Source: Virgibacillus oceani (GTDB taxonomy: Bacteria > Bacillota > Bacilli > Bacillales > Amphibacillaceae). Taken from it: DNA of 64,000 nt. Positions 47,861 to 61,927 of this stretch are shown here, piece by piece (positions within the stretch are counted from its first letter, which is position 1; the number at the start of each line of letters is the position of its first letter). A model generated the notes under the pieces. It did not search any database, was not told the DNA's origin, and was given only the letters and a program-made list of their open reading frames with translations. The stretch covers positions 33,321-97,320 of the forward strand of contig NZ_BMFR01000014.1 in assembly GCF_014638995.1 (NCBI RefSeq), written 5' to 3'. The translations under genes and the position numbers were made by a program.

Positions 47861-48072
47861 GTGCTCGTCCCCCTGTTATAAAACTAACTGTTTATTTCAT
47901 AAAGTTTGCTGCTCTAACCCCATAAATATAGTTTGACAGCCGTTCTGGAAATACACTGCACGCACCAAAGGCTCATCAGAGCGGAGTATACTGACTGCAG
48001 AATCAATAAGCAGCAAAAAGTGCGAAATCAACTCGCAGTCTACTTTATTTCTGTAAAAGCTAAACAAAAAAC

Positions 48073-49407
48073 CTAAAACCAGCCTTTTACAGTATCAACG
48101 ATTGTTGAGAATAAATTACTAAAAAAGTCACCGATTGATCCAAGTAAAAGCATAAACCAGTTATCCTTCTCAACATCGGCCTTTGCTATAAGATCGACTG
48201 TGTTGTTCGCTTCGGCATTAAATATATAGCCATAATCATTTTCGCCTTCGAATATAACCTCAGCCGTACCTAATTTCTCACCTTTTTTAATTGGAGCTTT
48301 TAATTCTCCATCTTTATTTAATTTATCTTTATCGATTGTGTATTTAATCGTATACTTGTCTTCTTGTTCTTTCGTAACCGGTACTTGGATTGCATCTTTT
48401 GTTGCTATTCCAACAGAATCTTCTTTTCCTTTTGCTACAGGAAGGGTTTCCTGTCCTTCCAGCTGATAGCCCTTAGCAAAAAGTTCTTTTGTATTAAAAT
48501 TAGAGAATCCATAGTTATACAATTTCTCTGTTTCCTGAAAGCGTTTTGCCTTACTATCCGTTTTCATAACAACAGAAATTAATCGCTGCCCATCCCGCTC
48601 AGCTGTACCAGTAAAGCAATATCCTGCGAGGTCTGTGTGGCCTGTTTTTAGTCCATCAACACCTTCATAATGAAATTGCTTTAAAAATGTTGCATCATGC
48701 GGCAGCATCCAGTTCAGATTTTCTACATGATGTCCTTCAAAATCTGTCTCTGTAATGCTTGATACTTCTAGTGCCTCTGGAAAATCATTTACTAAATTAT
48801 AGGCAAGTAAGGCTGCAGATCTGGCTGATAATAGATTATTAGCATTTGGATCAGTGCCCTCTGGAACGTTTTCTCCTAAAAGTGAATTAGGTAACCCAGT
48901 AGAATTGACAAATTTGTAATCTTGCAATCCCATTTCCTCTGCCTTTTTATTCATCATTTTAACAAATTCACCCTCAGAACCAGCGATAAGTTCTGCTAGT
49001 GCAATCGTTGTACCATTATCTGAAAAAATTGCCATAGCATTATATAATTCTTTTACTGTATAGGGTTTATCCTGTGTTAATCCGATACCTGAAAAATTTG
49101 AATTTGCAGATATGCTATATGGATAGTCACTAATCTGTGTAGTCGTGTCCCAGCTGATTTGTTCCGATTTGATAGCATCCCATACAAGGTATTCAGTCAT
49201 CATTTTGGTCATACTAGCAGGGGGTAGTGCCATATCCGAATTCTTTTCATATAATATTTTACCTGTTTCTGCGTCTACTAAAATTGCTGACTCAGCATCA
49301 ACTTCCACCTCTGCTGCATGTGAGGAAAGTGGCTGTGCTAGTAACGTTGTCAACATTACAAGTCCTACTAATAATATTGACAAATTTTTCTTTAGTTTGT
49401 GTTTCAC
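48073..49407 (-). CDS. dacA: DacA, D-alanyl-D-alanine carboxypeptidase (PBP5)
   Basis: Membrane-anchored penicillin-binding protein that trims the terminal D-Ala of peptidoglycan pentapeptides. It has a signal peptide (ILLVGLVMLTTLLAQPLSSHAAE), the active-site SxxK motif SMTK near 66, SDN near 129 and KTG in GLKTGHTD near 244. The C-terminal amphipathic membrane anchor (DNWFMLLLGSIGDFFSNLFSTIVDTVKGWF) is clear. I prefer the GTG at 49407 (GGAGG eight bases upstream); an earlier GTG at 49422 overlaps that site. 444 residues. Genes guaB and pdxS flank it, as in B. subtilis. Confidence 0.95.
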   Translation of the reverse strand: MKHKLKKNLSILLVGLVMLTTLLAQPLSSHAAEVEVDAESAILVDAETGKILYEKNSDMALPPASMTKMMTEYLVWDAIKSEQISWDTTTQISDYPYSISANSNFSGIGLTQDKPYTVKELYNAMAIFSDNGTTIALAELIAGSEGEFVKMMNKKAEEMGLQDYKFVNSTGLPNSLLGENVPEGTDPNANNLLSARSAALLAYNLVNDFPEALEVSSITETDFEGHHVENLNWMLPHDATFLKQFHYEGVDGLKTGHTDLAGYCFTGTAERDGQRLISVVMKTDSKAKRFQETEKLYNYGFSNFNTKELFAKGYQLEGQETLPVAKGKEDSVGIATKDAIQVPVTKEQEDKYTIKYTIDKDKLNKDGELKAPIKKGEKLGTAEVIFEGENDYGYIFNAEANNTVDLIAKADVEKDNWFMLLLGSIGDFFSNLFSTIVDTVKGWF

Positions 49408-49463
49408 TTTCTCTACCTCCACCCAAAATAGATTACATCTTTGCTATTTTACCACAATAAACG

Positions 49464-49498
49464 ACAAAAAAATAGACAGGGAATAATCCCTATCTATT
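49464..49498 (-). terminator. Terminator after guaB
   Basis: Minus-strand AATAGATAGGGA and TCCCTGTCTATT pair around TTAT and run into seven T. Confidence 0.85.
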
Positions 49499-49562
49499 AA
49501 TATTTTTTATAGGTAATCACTACCATTTATATGAATCGCAGTTGAATAATTAACTAGTCGTT

Positions 49563-51044
<1,482 letters not shown>

Positions 51045-51209
51045 TTAAAGTTAGCTGGAATGCTTGTTGAATGTGTAATTTCTTACACACTGGTTAAACT
51101 ATTATTGTTATTTACAATACGGTATCAATAACGCTTTTTCAACAAAAGAATTAGGACAAACTAAAAGAAAATAGATTCGAAATATTTTAATAGTTCTGAG
51201 GGGAAATTT

Positions 51210-52163
51210 ATGCGGGAACAGGAAAGACAATCATTCTATACGTATTTATTGTCACAGGAAACCGGTCATGGCTATTTGCATCATTGCTATCAAAAATTGA
51301 ATGGAATTGACGCCGATACGAAAAGCTACGAAAACTGCAGTGCTTTTCTATACTATATCGATCATGGAAATCGTTTTTTTGCAAACGCTAAACAATTAGA
51401 CACGTTACTTCAGCCGCTTCTTATGTTTTATGGTACTACCCATTTATTGAAAGCTTGTTTACTGACAAAGCGCCCTAATTATCCAGAATCAACGGCGATC
51501 TTAGCACACGGGGTTTCAACAAGAAAACGGAAAAAAAAACAGTACACGTTTATGCAGGACGAGGTTAAACCACAGCATAACGGACTATTTTCGTATGTCT
51601 CCAAGCATTTATATTCACTTGATCACATGCCATTTGAAAAGATTAAGATGCGGGATCTGCTGACACTTATCCCGGAAATGAATGATTTATTTCGGTACAA
51701 CGGGGACGAGAGATTAGTTACTATTGGGGAAATAAACACAGCAGCATTACATTTTCCAACCGATTTGTTAGATAGCTACCACCTTACGAAAAATGCCTTT
51801 GTAAAACGAATTACGCCACATTTGCCAACAATATCTAATATAACTGTTGATGGAAACCATATACATGTTAAATTAATGAAGCCCTTGAAGAATCCGGCTG
51901 GACCATTTGTCTTTCATCTGGACAATAATGAAATATACTTTCCAAAACACCGGGAAAATTTTATTACGATACCGGAAGTACTAGTGCATTATTTAGTATT
52001 ATATAATTTGAGCATGATTAGCCGGTACGAAACGGAATGGTGGGGAGAGCTACTTGCGACTAAGGCAGATGTCGATTATCCTTTCATTAAGCAATTTTTA
52101 AACGTGACAGCTTGGAAAATGCCACTATTATTAGGAAATGAACTTATTAGGAATACTGATTAA
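51210..52163 (+). CDS. yaaC: YaaC family protein
   Basis: A 317-residue protein matching the YaaC family of Bacillaceae, function unknown. It starts MREQERQSFYTYLLSQETGHGYL with GAGGGGAAA upstream. Features such as YYGTTHLLKACLLTKRPNYPES-like (FYGTTHLLKACLLTKRPNYP, near 90) and SRYETEWWGELL near the C terminus are conserved family blocks. No signal peptide. It is divergent from guaB, as in B. subtilis, but here its last 17 bases overlap the convergent EcsC-family gene. The rRNA operon that separates yaaC from gyrA in B. subtilis is missing. Confidence 0.9.
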   Translation: MREQERQSFYTYLLSQETGHGYLHHCYQKLNGIDADTKSYENCSAFLYYIDHGNRFFANAKQLDTLLQPLLMFYGTTHLLKACLLTKRPNYPESTAILAHGVSTRKRKKKQYTFMQDEVKPQHNGLFSYVSKHLYSLDHMPFEKIKMRDLLTLIPEMNDLFRYNGDERLVTIGEINTAALHFPTDLLDSYHLTKNAFVKRITPHLPTISNITVDGNHIHVKLMKPLKNPAGPFVFHLDNNEIYFPKHRENFITIPEVLVHYLVLYNLSMISRYETEWWGELLATKADVDYPFIKQFLNVTAWKMPLLLGNELIRNTD

Positions 52164-52860
52164 AGTAACGGATTCTATAGCAATTTATAGCTGTTTCACC
52201 TAATTGATCAAGCAAATTATAATTTGCATACGCACCTACAATTGCACCAATACCAGGAAGAAGCTGCAGCATTTTTACAAAATCAATATAATCTCTGTAT
52301 TCCTGCTGAAACAACCGCCAATCAAGCTCTATCAATTCTTCCTTTCTTTCCTCCCAATTATCTATAAGTTCCAATGTATCATTGCGATGTTTGTCACTTG
52401 AAAAAGCCAGCTGGAAAACATGCAGGATAAAGAGACGCTCCTCGTATAGCTTCGTGTTATAACCATAAAGTGAAGCAGTTTCGAATAGAAAACGCATTTT
52501 TATTGAAAGTAAAATAGGAAAATCCGCTAATCCTAAAAAAATTCCTCCTGCCCCTGTCCCGGCTCCTTCTACTGCAGCCGTTCGTTTATAAGCATCTATT
52601 TTATCTTTTACAAGCTTCTCTTTTTCTTCTAGAGTAACTAGGCCGCTATCAGGTTTTTTTGTTGTAAATTCTGAACCCGCTAATGTGGCTTGAACCATTT
52701 TTTTAATACTCTCTGTAATGATTGTATGGGCTTTCTGTGGTATCTTTTCGTTTATTTTAGTTTGTGCTTTTTTAGAAAGTCGATTTATCAGGGATGATTT
52801 CCTCTTCATTTTTTGACGCCATTGCTTTAATTCATCTTTTGCCTTGTCTTCATATGCCAT
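52147..52860 (-). CDS. EcsC-family protein
   Basis: A 237-residue protein of the EcsC family, whose B. subtilis member is encoded with the EcsAB ABC transporter, function unknown. GTGAGGIFLGLADFPILLSIKMRFLFETASLYGY and LLPGIGAIVGAYANYNLLDQLGETA are the family blocks. The N-terminal third is basic and helical. The ATG at 52860 has AAAGGAA upstream. No ecsA or ecsB is nearby. Its end overlaps the convergent yaaC by 17 bases. Confidence 0.8.
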   Translation of the reverse strand: MAYEDKAKDELKQWRQKMKRKSSLINRLSKKAQTKINEKIPQKAHTIITESIKKMVQATLAGSEFTTKKPDSGLVTLEEKEKLVKDKIDAYKRTAAVEGAGTGAGGIFLGLADFPILLSIKMRFLFETASLYGYNTKLYEERLFILHVFQLAFSSDKHRNDTLELIDNWEERKEELIELDWRLFQQEYRDYIDFVKMLQLLPGIGAIVGAYANYNLLDQLGETAINCYRIRYFNQYS

Positions 52861-52981
52861 CAATTTACAATTCCTTTCACTTACGATATCCCTTTAAAAT
52901 TTTGTTTCATAATAGATTAAAAAATATAAATCCCTTACTACCCGCCAAACCCGTGTAAGAGATAAACACGGTGAGATCCCG

Positions 52982-54064
52982 TCATAAAATCTCATCAATA
53001 TACATGCTAGGGTCGTTTTTCAATGTAACTATTTCATCATTATGATCCAATCGTACCATTGGACGTGTCGGGTATTTATCCTCAACAAATACAATTTCAC
53101 CTGTACGGTTATTTGATAATCTTACTTTTGTACCGATGGAAAAGTTGGCAAGGCTTGAGATAAACGTTTGAACTACGTTATGGTCTAACTGCGAAAATTG
53201 TTCCTTTTGGATTTCCTCCATTACCTTAAAAGGCGATTGTTTTTCTTTGTAATACCGTTCACACGTCATCGCATGATACATATCACTAACCGCAATAATT
53301 CTGGCATATGTAAGTATTTTATCCTTAGTTAGACCAATCGGATAGCCGCTTCCATCCATTCGTTCATGATGCTGCAGTATAGCTATTTTTACAGTCTGGG
53401 AAATCGTTGGTATTTGTTCAACAAGTCGATAAGAATAGGTCGGATGTTTTTTGATTTCATTTAATTCAATATCTGATATTCCTCCCTGTTTATGTAAAAT
53501 AGCCTGATCAACCTTAGCCATTCCACAGTCACTTAAGAAACCAGCCAAACCAATCTGCAGGCATTCACCTTTAGCAAAATTCAGTTTTTTAGCTAAATAG
53601 GCTGAAAGAACAGCAACCGAAACACTGTGATGATGATAATAATCCTCTTTCTTAACGTAATGATGCAATGTAAATACATCAGATCCATCGTTATCAACAC
53701 GTTCTAGCAATGGCAGAAGCTTTCTGCGAACATGTGCCATATCTACTGGAATATTATTTCTCCAGGCTTCAAACATTTTTTTATAACCATTAACAACGTC
53801 CATATAATGATCACGAAACAACTCGTATTCCTTATCGGGGTTTCTAATTTCCTTCTTTTCCTTTAGAATACGTTTCGGTGTGAATGACTCACCATTAACC
53901 AATTTAGGAGATACATCAACGGCCTCTACTAAAAACTTTTGTAATACGTTAATATGCATCTCGGATAAAACTGTATTTGTTGGAACGATTGGCCGGTTTG
54001 TTTTACCTTTCACATCACTGATTAAAACGCATCCCGGAACTAATTGTGATGGATCTACCCGCAT
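52982..54064 (-). CDS. HD-GYP-like signalling phosphodiesterase (altered HD motif)
   Basis: A 360-residue protein with an HD-GYP domain at about 115-300. The GYP part is intact (QHHERMDGSGYPIGL) and HHHSVSVAVLSAYLAKKL supplies the first His. The HD-IGK motif reads LSDCGMAKVD, so the His of HD is Ser. HD-GYP enzymes hydrolyse cyclic di-GMP; with this change the metal site may be partial and the activity cannot be assumed. No receiver or PAS domain and no membrane segment. It sits between gyrA and the EcsC gene in place of the rRNA operon. Confidence 0.82.
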   Translation of the reverse strand: MRVDPSQLVPGCVLISDVKGKTNRPIVPTNTVLSEMHINVLQKFLVEAVDVSPKLVNGESFTPKRILKEKKEIRNPDKEYELFRDHYMDVVNGYKKMFEAWRNNIPVDMAHVRRKLLPLLERVDNDGSDVFTLHHYVKKEDYYHHHSVSVAVLSAYLAKKLNFAKGECLQIGLAGFLSDCGMAKVDQAILHKQGGISDIELNEIKKHPTYSYRLVEQIPTISQTVKIAILQHHERMDGSGYPIGLTKDKILTYARIIAVSDMYHAMTCERYYKEKQSPFKVMEEIQKEQFSQLDHNVVQTFISSLANFSIGTKVRLSNNRTGEIVFVEDKYPTRPMVRLDHNDEIVTLKNDPSMYIDEIL

Positions 54065-54093
54065 TTTAATCCCCCTTCACTAAGCCTATAAAT

Positions 54094-54135
54094 AAGGTGA
54101 CACAAGAAAAATAGTTCTAATCCCTGAGTCACCTT
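54094..54135 (-). terminator. Terminator after gyrA
   Basis: Minus-strand AAGGTGAC and GTCACCTT pair around a 26-base interval and are followed by ATTTAT. It lies 27 bases past the gyrA stop. The long loop makes it weaker than usual. Confidence 0.55.
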
Positions 54136-54162
54136 GTCATTTCTTTATCTTGTTGTCATAAC

Positions 54163-56685
54163 TTATTCATCTGTTTCTGCTGTGTCGTCTGCTATTTCTT
54201 TATTACTTTCCTCCATTACTTCCTGTTCCTCACTATTGGAGGATTCTTCTTCCTCGTCATCTTGTTCAATTTTTGCAACTGTAGCTACTTCTTCATCTTC
54301 CTGCAATCGGATCAAACGCACGCCTTGCGTATTGCGTCCAGTTTGTGAGATCCCTTCTACAGGAATACGGATAAGTACACCCGCTACTGTAATAAGCATG
54401 ATATCCTCATCTCCAGTAACTGCCTTAACTGCAGCTACATGGTCTGTATCGGCAAGCTTACATGTAAAAATACCTTTACCGCCACGGTTCGTAATGCGAT
54501 ATTGATCCTCCGGTGTACGTTTACCAACACCTTTATTGGTAACATGTAGGATTTGTGAGCCTTCTTCTAAAATTTCCATCGATATTACTTCATCATCACC
54601 GCGCAAGGAAATACCTTTTACCCCAGCGGCTGTTCTTCCCATGGAACGAATTTGATCTTCCGGGAATCGGATGAGATAGCCATTCCGGGTACCAATCATG
54701 ATATCCTTTGTACCATCTGTTAATCGAACAGAAATGAGTTCATCCTCATCACGCAATCCAACAGCAATTAATCCGCCTTTTCGGATATTGGCAAATTGTG
54801 AAAGCTGTGTACGCTTCGATATTCCGTGACGGGTTGTAAAGAAGAAATACCAATCATCGGAAAACTCATTTACAGTAATTACAGCATTAATCCACTCGTC
54901 TTTTTCAACTTGAAGCAGATTAATAATTGGAATACCCTTTGCAGTACGACTGAATTCAGGAACTTCATAACCCTTTGCTTTATATACCTTGCCTTTGTTG
55001 GTAAAGAACAGTACAGTATCATGTGTAGATGTGGATACTAAATGTTCTACAAAGTCGTCCTCGTTTGTTCCCATTCCCTGAATGCCACGTCCACCGCGTT
55101 TTTGAGTACGATACGTGGATGCAGGCAATCGCTTAATATAACCTTGATGTGTCAATGTAATAACGATATTTTCTTCAGGTATTAGATCCTCATCTTCAAT
55201 AAAATCAGCACCGCCAATGGTGATTTCCGTACGACGATCATCACCGTAACGTTCCTTAATCTCTGTTAATTCTTCACGAATAATTTCTAATACTTTCTCT
55301 TCATCAGCCAATATTGCTTTTAATTCGCTGATTAATTTTAAAAGCTCGTTATATTCATTTTCAATCTTTTCCCGCTCTAAGCCTGTTAAACGCTGTAGAC
55401 GCATGTCCAATATAGCTTGAGCCTGCTTTTCGGACAAGCCGAATCGTTCCATCAGTCCTTCACGGGCAATATCTGCCGTTTTTGAATTACGAATTAAAGA
55501 GATTACTTCATCAAGATGATCCAAAGCAATCCGCAAACCTTCCAAAATGTGTGCACGTGCTTCAGCTTTTCGCAATTCAAATGCTGTACGGCGTTTTATA
55601 ATAACCTTTTGGTGATCTAAATAGTGCTCCAGACATTGTTTAACCGTTAATACCTTTGGCTGGCCATCAACCAATGCTAATGTATTGATTCCAAATGTAG
55701 TTTGCAATGCAGTATATTTATATAAATTGTTTAAAACAACATTCGCATTGACATCACGGCGCAATTCAATTACTACGCGCATTCCATTACGGTCTGATTC
55801 ATCGCGTAAATCGGTAATTCCGTCAATTTTTTTATCGCGAACGAGTTCAGCAATTTTTTCAATTAATTTTGCTTTATTTACTTGATATGGAAGCTCCGTA
55901 GCAATTATCGTTGACTTGCCGTTTGCTTTCTCTTCAATATTTACTTTCGCCCGAATTGTTACGGATCCTTTTCCAGTTTCAAATGCCTTGCGAATTCCGC
56001 TGCGGCCGAGAATTTGTCCGCCTGTTGGAAAGTCAGGTCCGTAAATATAGTTTTCCATCAATTCGTCTATCGTTATTTCAGGATCCTTACTGACTGCCAA
56101 AACAGCATCAATCGTTTCCCCTAAATTATGCGGGGGAATATTGGTAGCCATCCCAACAGCTATTCCGGATGTACCATTCACAAGCAAATTAGGAAAACGG
56201 GAAGGGAATACGACTGGTTCACGCTCTGTTCCATCATAGTTATCCCGATAATCAATTGTATCTTTATTAATATCGCGTAATAATTCCATTGAAATCTTTG
56301 ACATTCGCGCTTCTGTATAACGCATGGCAGCAGCGGAATCTCCATCCACAGAACCAAAGTTGCCGTGGCCATCGACAAGCATGTAACGATAGCTGAAATC
56401 CTGTGCCATCCGGACCATTGTTTCGTATACCGCAGAATCACCATGTGGATGATACTTACCAATTACTTCACCAACGATACGGGCCGATTTTTTATGGGGT
56501 TTGTCAGAATGCATACCAAGGTCGTTCATAGCATATAATATTCTGCGATGTACTGGTTTCATTCCATCCCGGACATCCGGCAATGCACGGGAAACGATTA
56601 CACTCATTGCATAATCCAGAAATGATGTACGCATTTCCTGACTTAGATTTATTTCTTGAACATTAGAACGTTGTTGATCCGACAT
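54163..56685 (-). CDS. gyrA: DNA gyrase subunit A
   Basis: Breakage-rejoining subunit of gyrase, 840 residues from the ATG at 56685 (GGAGGTAATTC upstream). Catalytic Tyr123 in [10 protein letters not shown]. The quinolone region GDSAVYETM has S84 and E88, the susceptible-type residues. The GyrA box QRGGRGIQG near 560 opens the C-terminal beta-pinwheel, and the tail is very acidic ([19 protein letters not shown]). It follows gyrB with a 116-base gap. Confidence 0.98.
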   Translation of the reverse strand: MSDQQRSNVQEINLSQEMRTSFLDYAMSVIVSRALPDVRDGMKPVHRRILYAMNDLGMHSDKPHKKSARIVGEVIGKYHPHGDSAVYETMVRMAQDFSYRYMLVDGHGNFGSVDGDSAAAMRYTEARMSKISMELLRDINKDTIDYRDNYDGTEREPVVFPSRFPNLLVNGTSGIAVGMATNIPPHNLGETIDAVLAVSKDPEITIDELMENYIYGPDFPTGGQILGRSGIRKAFETGKGSVTIRAKVNIEEKANGKSTIIATELPYQVNKAKLIEKIAELVRDKKIDGITDLRDESDRNGMRVVIELRRDVNANVVLNNLYKYTALQTTFGINTLALVDGQPKVLTVKQCLEHYLDHQKVIIKRRTAFELRKAEARAHILEGLRIALDHLDEVISLIRNSKTADIAREGLMERFGLSEKQAQAILDMRLQRLTGLEREKIENEYNELLKLISELKAILADEEKVLEIIREELTEIKERYGDDRRTEITIGGADFIEDEDLIPEENIVITLTHQGYIKRLPASTYRTQKRGGRGIQGMGTNEDDFVEHLVSTSTHDTVLFFTNKGKVYKAKGYEVPEFSRTAKGIPIINLLQVEKDEWINAVITVNEFSDDWYFFFTTRHGISKRTQLSQFANIRKGGLIAVGLRDEDELISVRLTDGTKDIMIGTRNGYLIRFPEDQIRSMGRTAAGVKGISLRGDDEVISMEILEEGSQILHVTNKGVGKRTPEDQYRITNRGGKGIFTCKLADTDHVAAVKAVTGDEDIMLITVAGVLIRIPVEGISQTGRNTQGVRLIRLQEDEEVATVAKIEQDDEEEESSNSEEQEVMEESNKEIADDTAETDE

Positions 56686-56801
56686 TGAATTACCTCCTAT
56701 CACTATACTAATAACAAGACTTCTTAATGTTTAGTTAATAGTGATTACCTTAAAAACTCGCTAATCTATATCTAGTAGCAGGACTTGAATTTGCCGCTTT
56801 T

Positions 56802-58745
<1,944 letters not shown>

Positions 58746-58821
58746 TTAAGAAAAACTCGGCTTCTACTCAGGTCAGAAGTCGGATTGTTAAAAATCAGCA
58801 AGTCAGCCGATTTTCTTATGT

Positions 58822-59100
58822 TTATTCAATCTCATCAGAGTAGTCATCAAGCTTACTTATCATTGATATCATGCTTGTTCGTTTTTTTAATGTTGGGACA
58901 GATAACGAGCTGTAGTATATTAAATCACTAGTTATAACTACAGACTTACTTTCGTCAACTGGTCCCCTAATTTGATTGTTTTTCGCGGCATTTGCCATCA
59001 TTTCTTCCATGATTGAGGATGAAGTGATAACATTGCGGTCAATAATTGAAATGACGTCTTTTGATTGAATTACTGTATCGTTCCCAATATGAATAAACAT
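58822..59100 (-). CDS. remB: RemB/YaaB-family extracellular-matrix regulator
   Basis: A 92-residue protein of the DUF370/YaaB family. It starts MFIHIGNDTVIQSKDVISIIDR with GGTGGTGGAG upstream; the C-terminal IYYSSLSVPTLKKRTSMI matches B. subtilis YaaB (IYYSPLSSSTLKKR). RemB promotes matrix gene expression in B. subtilis and its relative RemA binds DNA. It is 15 bases after recF and upstream of gyrB, the conserved position. Four extra codons before the chosen ATG lack a ribosome site. Confidence 0.92.
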   Translation of the reverse strand: MFIHIGNDTVIQSKDVISIIDRNVITSSSIMEEMMANAAKNNQIRGPVDESKSVVITSDLIYYSSLSVPTLKKRTSMISMISKLDDYSDEIE

Positions 59101-59114
59101 CTTCTCCACCACCT

Positions 59115-60227
59115 CTATGTAACTACTTTCCCGTTTTTCACTCGAAAAAGTTCAGCATCTCTCAATGTTTCATGGTTAATCCCATCAACACTCGTGGTGG
59201 AGACAAAGGTTTGAACTTTTCCTTGAATGGTATTTAATAAATGGGATTGTCTGTGATCGTCCAGTTCACTCAGAACATCATCCAGAAGCAAAATTGGGTA
59301 TTCTCCAACCTCACTAAAGATTAAATCAATCTCCGCAAGCTTGATCGAAAGTGCAGTTGTCCGCTGCTGTCCCTGTGAACCAAACGTTTGAACATCTTTA
59401 TTGTTCACATAGAAAATTAAGTCATCACGATGCGGTCCAATTAATGTTGTCCCACGCTCAATCTCTTTTTCTTGTATCTCTTTAAATTTAGTAAGGTAGA
59501 TAGTTTCTATTTTCTCCTTATTCGCGTCTTCTGATACCTCGATTGATGCATCATACTTAATATCTAATGCTTCTAATTCACGACTGATTCCATGATGAAT
59601 CGGCCTTGCCCATTTGCGTAGCAATTCCAAAAATATAAATCTTCTCTCTAACAAGGCTGCAGCATGCTCAATTAATTGATCTGTCAATACGTTTAACATG
59701 GTTGGATCTTTCTTGTCCCGTCTCTGCATTTGCTTTAATAGATGATTTCGTTGTCTTAATACTTTTTGGTACTGTCCCAGATGATAAATATAGCGGGGCT
59801 GTATTTGGCCAAGCTCCATATCAATAAAACGTCTGCGAATTTGCGGAGGTCCTTTTACTAAGGTTAAATCTTCCGGAGCAAACATAACAACATTCAGTGC
59901 CCCGATATAGTCGCTTAAACGTTTTTGTTCGATTCGATTCAGTTTGGCTTTTTTGCCTTTTGCTGAAACAATTATTTCAAGTGGAAAGTTTTGCTTTCGC
60001 TTCGTAATCCTGCCTTCTATTTTAGCATATTCTTGCTCCCATTGGATAAGTTCTTTTTCCCTTGGGGTTCTATGCGACTTTGTAAATGCTAAAACATAAA
60101 TTGCTTCCATCAGGTTGGTTTTCCCTTGTGCATTTTCACCAATAATAAGATTGATTTTGTCATCAAACAAAATGTCAAGATCATCATAGTTTCGGTAGTT
60201 CTTTAATTTTAATTGTTGAATATGCAT
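59115..60227 (-). CDS. recF: RecF, recombination mediator
   Basis: SMC-like ATPase that loads RecA at single-strand gaps with RecO and RecR. 370 residues: Walker [17 protein letters not shown] at 29-44, the [20 protein letters not shown] block near 105, signature [17 protein letters not shown] near 285 and Walker [16 protein letters not shown] near 312. It is downstream of rlbA and dnaN in the origin cluster. Confidence 0.97.
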   Translation of the reverse strand: MHIQQLKLKNYRNYDDLDILFDDKINLIIGENAQGKTNLMEAIYVLAFTKSHRTPREKELIQWEQEYAKIEGRITKRKQNFPLEIIVSAKGKKAKLNRIEQKRLSDYIGALNVVMFAPEDLTLVKGPPQIRRRFIDMELGQIQPRYIYHLGQYQKVLRQRNHLLKQMQRRDKKDPTMLNVLTDQLIEHAAALLERRFIFLELLRKWARPIHHGISRELEALDIKYDASIEVSEDANKEKIETIYLTKFKEIQEKEIERGTTLIGPHRDDLIFYVNNKDVQTFGSQGQQRTTALSIKLAEIDLIFSEVGEYPILLLDDVLSELDDHRQSHLLNTIQGKVQTFVSTTSVDGINHETLRDAELFRVKNGKVVT

Positions 60228-60267
60228 GAGAATTCCTCTTTTTATGTTAAAAAATGTAAATTATGTG

Positions 60268-60489
60268 CTATTTTTTGCTTGCAACTATATATGATCCAGC
60301 ATTGTCAATTTCAACCACATCATCTTCATAAAGCTTTCGCCCGCGACGATGTTCTTTTTCACCATTTACATCAACACCTTGCTCCTGCAGAAATCCCTTT
60401 ATCATTCCGCCGGATTCAAAGATGTTAGCCAGCTTCAGAAATTGACCTAGTGTAATATATTCGGTTTCAATTTCAATTTTTTCATGCAA
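60268..60489 (-). CDS. rlbA: RlbA (YaaA), S4-domain protein
   Basis: A roughly 73-residue RNA-binding protein with an S4-like fold (ITLGQFLKLANIFESGGMIKGFLQEQGVDVNGEKEHRRGRKLYEDDVVEI). It is conserved between dnaN and recF in Bacillaceae and has been linked to ribosome assembly. The start is uncertain: I take the TTG at 60489, just after GGTGAG; GTG or TTG codons four to five triplets earlier are open alternatives. Confidence 0.9.
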   Translation of the reverse strand: MHEKIEIETEYITLGQFLKLANIFESGGMIKGFLQEQGVDVNGEKEHRRGRKLYEDDVVEIDNAGSYIVASKK

Positions 60490-60621
60490 TTTTCTCACCA
60501 AAATTCTTTTTAGATAGTTTTATTGCGCCTTCTATCTATTTTACTAAAGATTTGGCATTAAGGAAAGGCGGGACCCTAGAAATGTTCTTAAAAGGCTTCT
60601 AATGGCTTTTAAAATGATTTT

Positions 60622-60716
60622 AAAATAAAAAAATATCCGAACTAATACAAATTCTTACCTGAAGAATTGATAGTTCGGATTTCTCTTAGATTAAAATGCT
60701 TTTGTCCCAGCTGCTG
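60622..60716 (-). terminator. Terminator module after dnaN (related to the one at 29143)
   Basis: Minus-strand GACAAAAGCATTTTAATC, then ATCCGAACTA (60671-60680 on the other strand) and TAGTTCGGAT (60635-60644) arms and a long T run. It ends dnaN. The same flank and arms follow the PfpI gene. Confidence 0.75.
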
Positions 60717-60738
60717 CTTTCTGCAATTGATTCCTTAT

Positions 60739-61875
60739 TCAGTATGTCCGTACAGGAAGGATCAGCTGCAGTATTGGTTCACCATCTGCTGGGCGAATGA
60801 TGAATGGGCGCATTGCTCCAGTGAATTCAATTTTTACTTCATCATTTTCAATTGCTTTTAATGCATCCATCATATACTTGGAGCTGAATGAAATTTTTAA
60901 TTCTTCTCCTTCAATTGCTTGCACTGCAATTTCTTCAGCAACCCTCCCTATCTCAGGTGAATTACTTGTTATTTCCAGAAATTGATTATTATTTGTTGCT
61001 AGTTTAACAACATTATTACGCTCTTCCTTGGCAAGAAGTGAAGCGCGATCAACTGTATGAAGCAAGTCTTTTGTATTTGCATGAATAACCGTTTTGCTTT
61101 GCTCCGGTATTAATCGTGAAGTTTCCGGATAAGTTCCGTCAAGTAAACGTGATAAAAAGTATAAATGCTTGGTACGAAATAGAATTTGATTATTTGTAAC
61201 ACTAATTTCTACTGATTCTTCTGTATCATCCAGGATTTTGTTAAGTTCATTCAGGCTTTTCCCAGGAACTACAACACTTTGAAATTCTATAGTTGCATCT
61301 GTAACAGGTATTTCTCTTGATGCAAGACGGTGACTATCTGTTGCAGTAAAGGTCAAATTTTTATTTTCTAATTTTAAATTTACCCCTGTAAGAATAGGCC
61401 GGGTTTCCATTGTTGAGATTGCAAATACTGTCTGCTTTATAAGACTTTTTAATAGATCGGTATTGATTTTAAAGCTGCTATCCGTCTGTAATTTAGGCAG
61501 ATGTGGATATTCTTCTGCATCTTGTCCATTTAAATTAAATTCAGCTTTTCCAGATCGAATTGTTACTTTTAAATTGGAATCTGCTTCAATTTCAACTGTA
61601 TTTTCAGGAAGCTTTCTTACAATATCCGGGAAATATTTTGCTTGTAAAACGATACTTCCTTCCTCAATGTTCTCAACATGAACAATTCCATCTTCTTCAG
61701 CTGGAATGTATGATTCAATTGAGATATCCGAGTCACTTCCGGTTAATGTTATTCCGTGTTGTTTAACGTCGATTTTCATTCCAGTCAAAATAGGAATTGC
61801 AGTTCGTGACGAAATGGCCTTCATTACATCCTGCACACTTGCAATTAGCTGGTCGCGTTGAATGACAAATTTCAT
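60739..61875 (-). CDS. dnaN: DnaN, DNA polymerase III sliding clamp
   Basis: Beta clamp, 378 residues in three similar domains. MKFVIQRDQLIASVQDVMKAISSRTAIPILTGM at the start and the C-terminal MRPFIIRPADGEPILQLILPVRTY are characteristic. AGGAGG precedes the ATG. The 185-base gap to dnaA holds DnaA boxes and an AT-rich stretch. DnaN also recruits YabA, encoded in this window. Confidence 0.98.
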   Translation of the reverse strand: MKFVIQRDQLIASVQDVMKAISSRTAIPILTGMKIDVKQHGITLTGSDSDISIESYIPAEEDGIVHVENIEEGSIVLQAKYFPDIVRKLPENTVEIEADSNLKVTIRSGKAEFNLNGQDAEEYPHLPKLQTDSSFKINTDLLKSLIKQTVFAISTMETRPILTGVNLKLENKNLTFTATDSHRLASREIPVTDATIEFQSVVVPGKSLNELNKILDDTEESVEISVTNNQILFRTKHLYFLSRLLDGTYPETSRLIPEQSKTVIHANTKDLLHTVDRASLLAKEERNNVVKLATNNNQFLEITSNSPEIGRVAEEIAVQAIEGEELKISFSSKYMMDALKAIENDEVKIEFTGAMRPFIIRPADGEPILQLILPVRTY

Positions 61876-61927
61876 GAAAATTAATCCTCCTAGTGGAAGT
61901 TCTTTTATATTATTTTTTTTATAAAAT

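Noticed and set aside
52951..52971. Terminator after the HD-GYP gene (CCGTGT/ACACGG)
   Set aside because: No T run follows on the minus strand; the stem is only six pairs.
60622..60680. PurBox-like ATCCGAACTA sequences as PurR sites
   Set aside because: They are arms of terminator hairpins downstream of genes, not near promoters.
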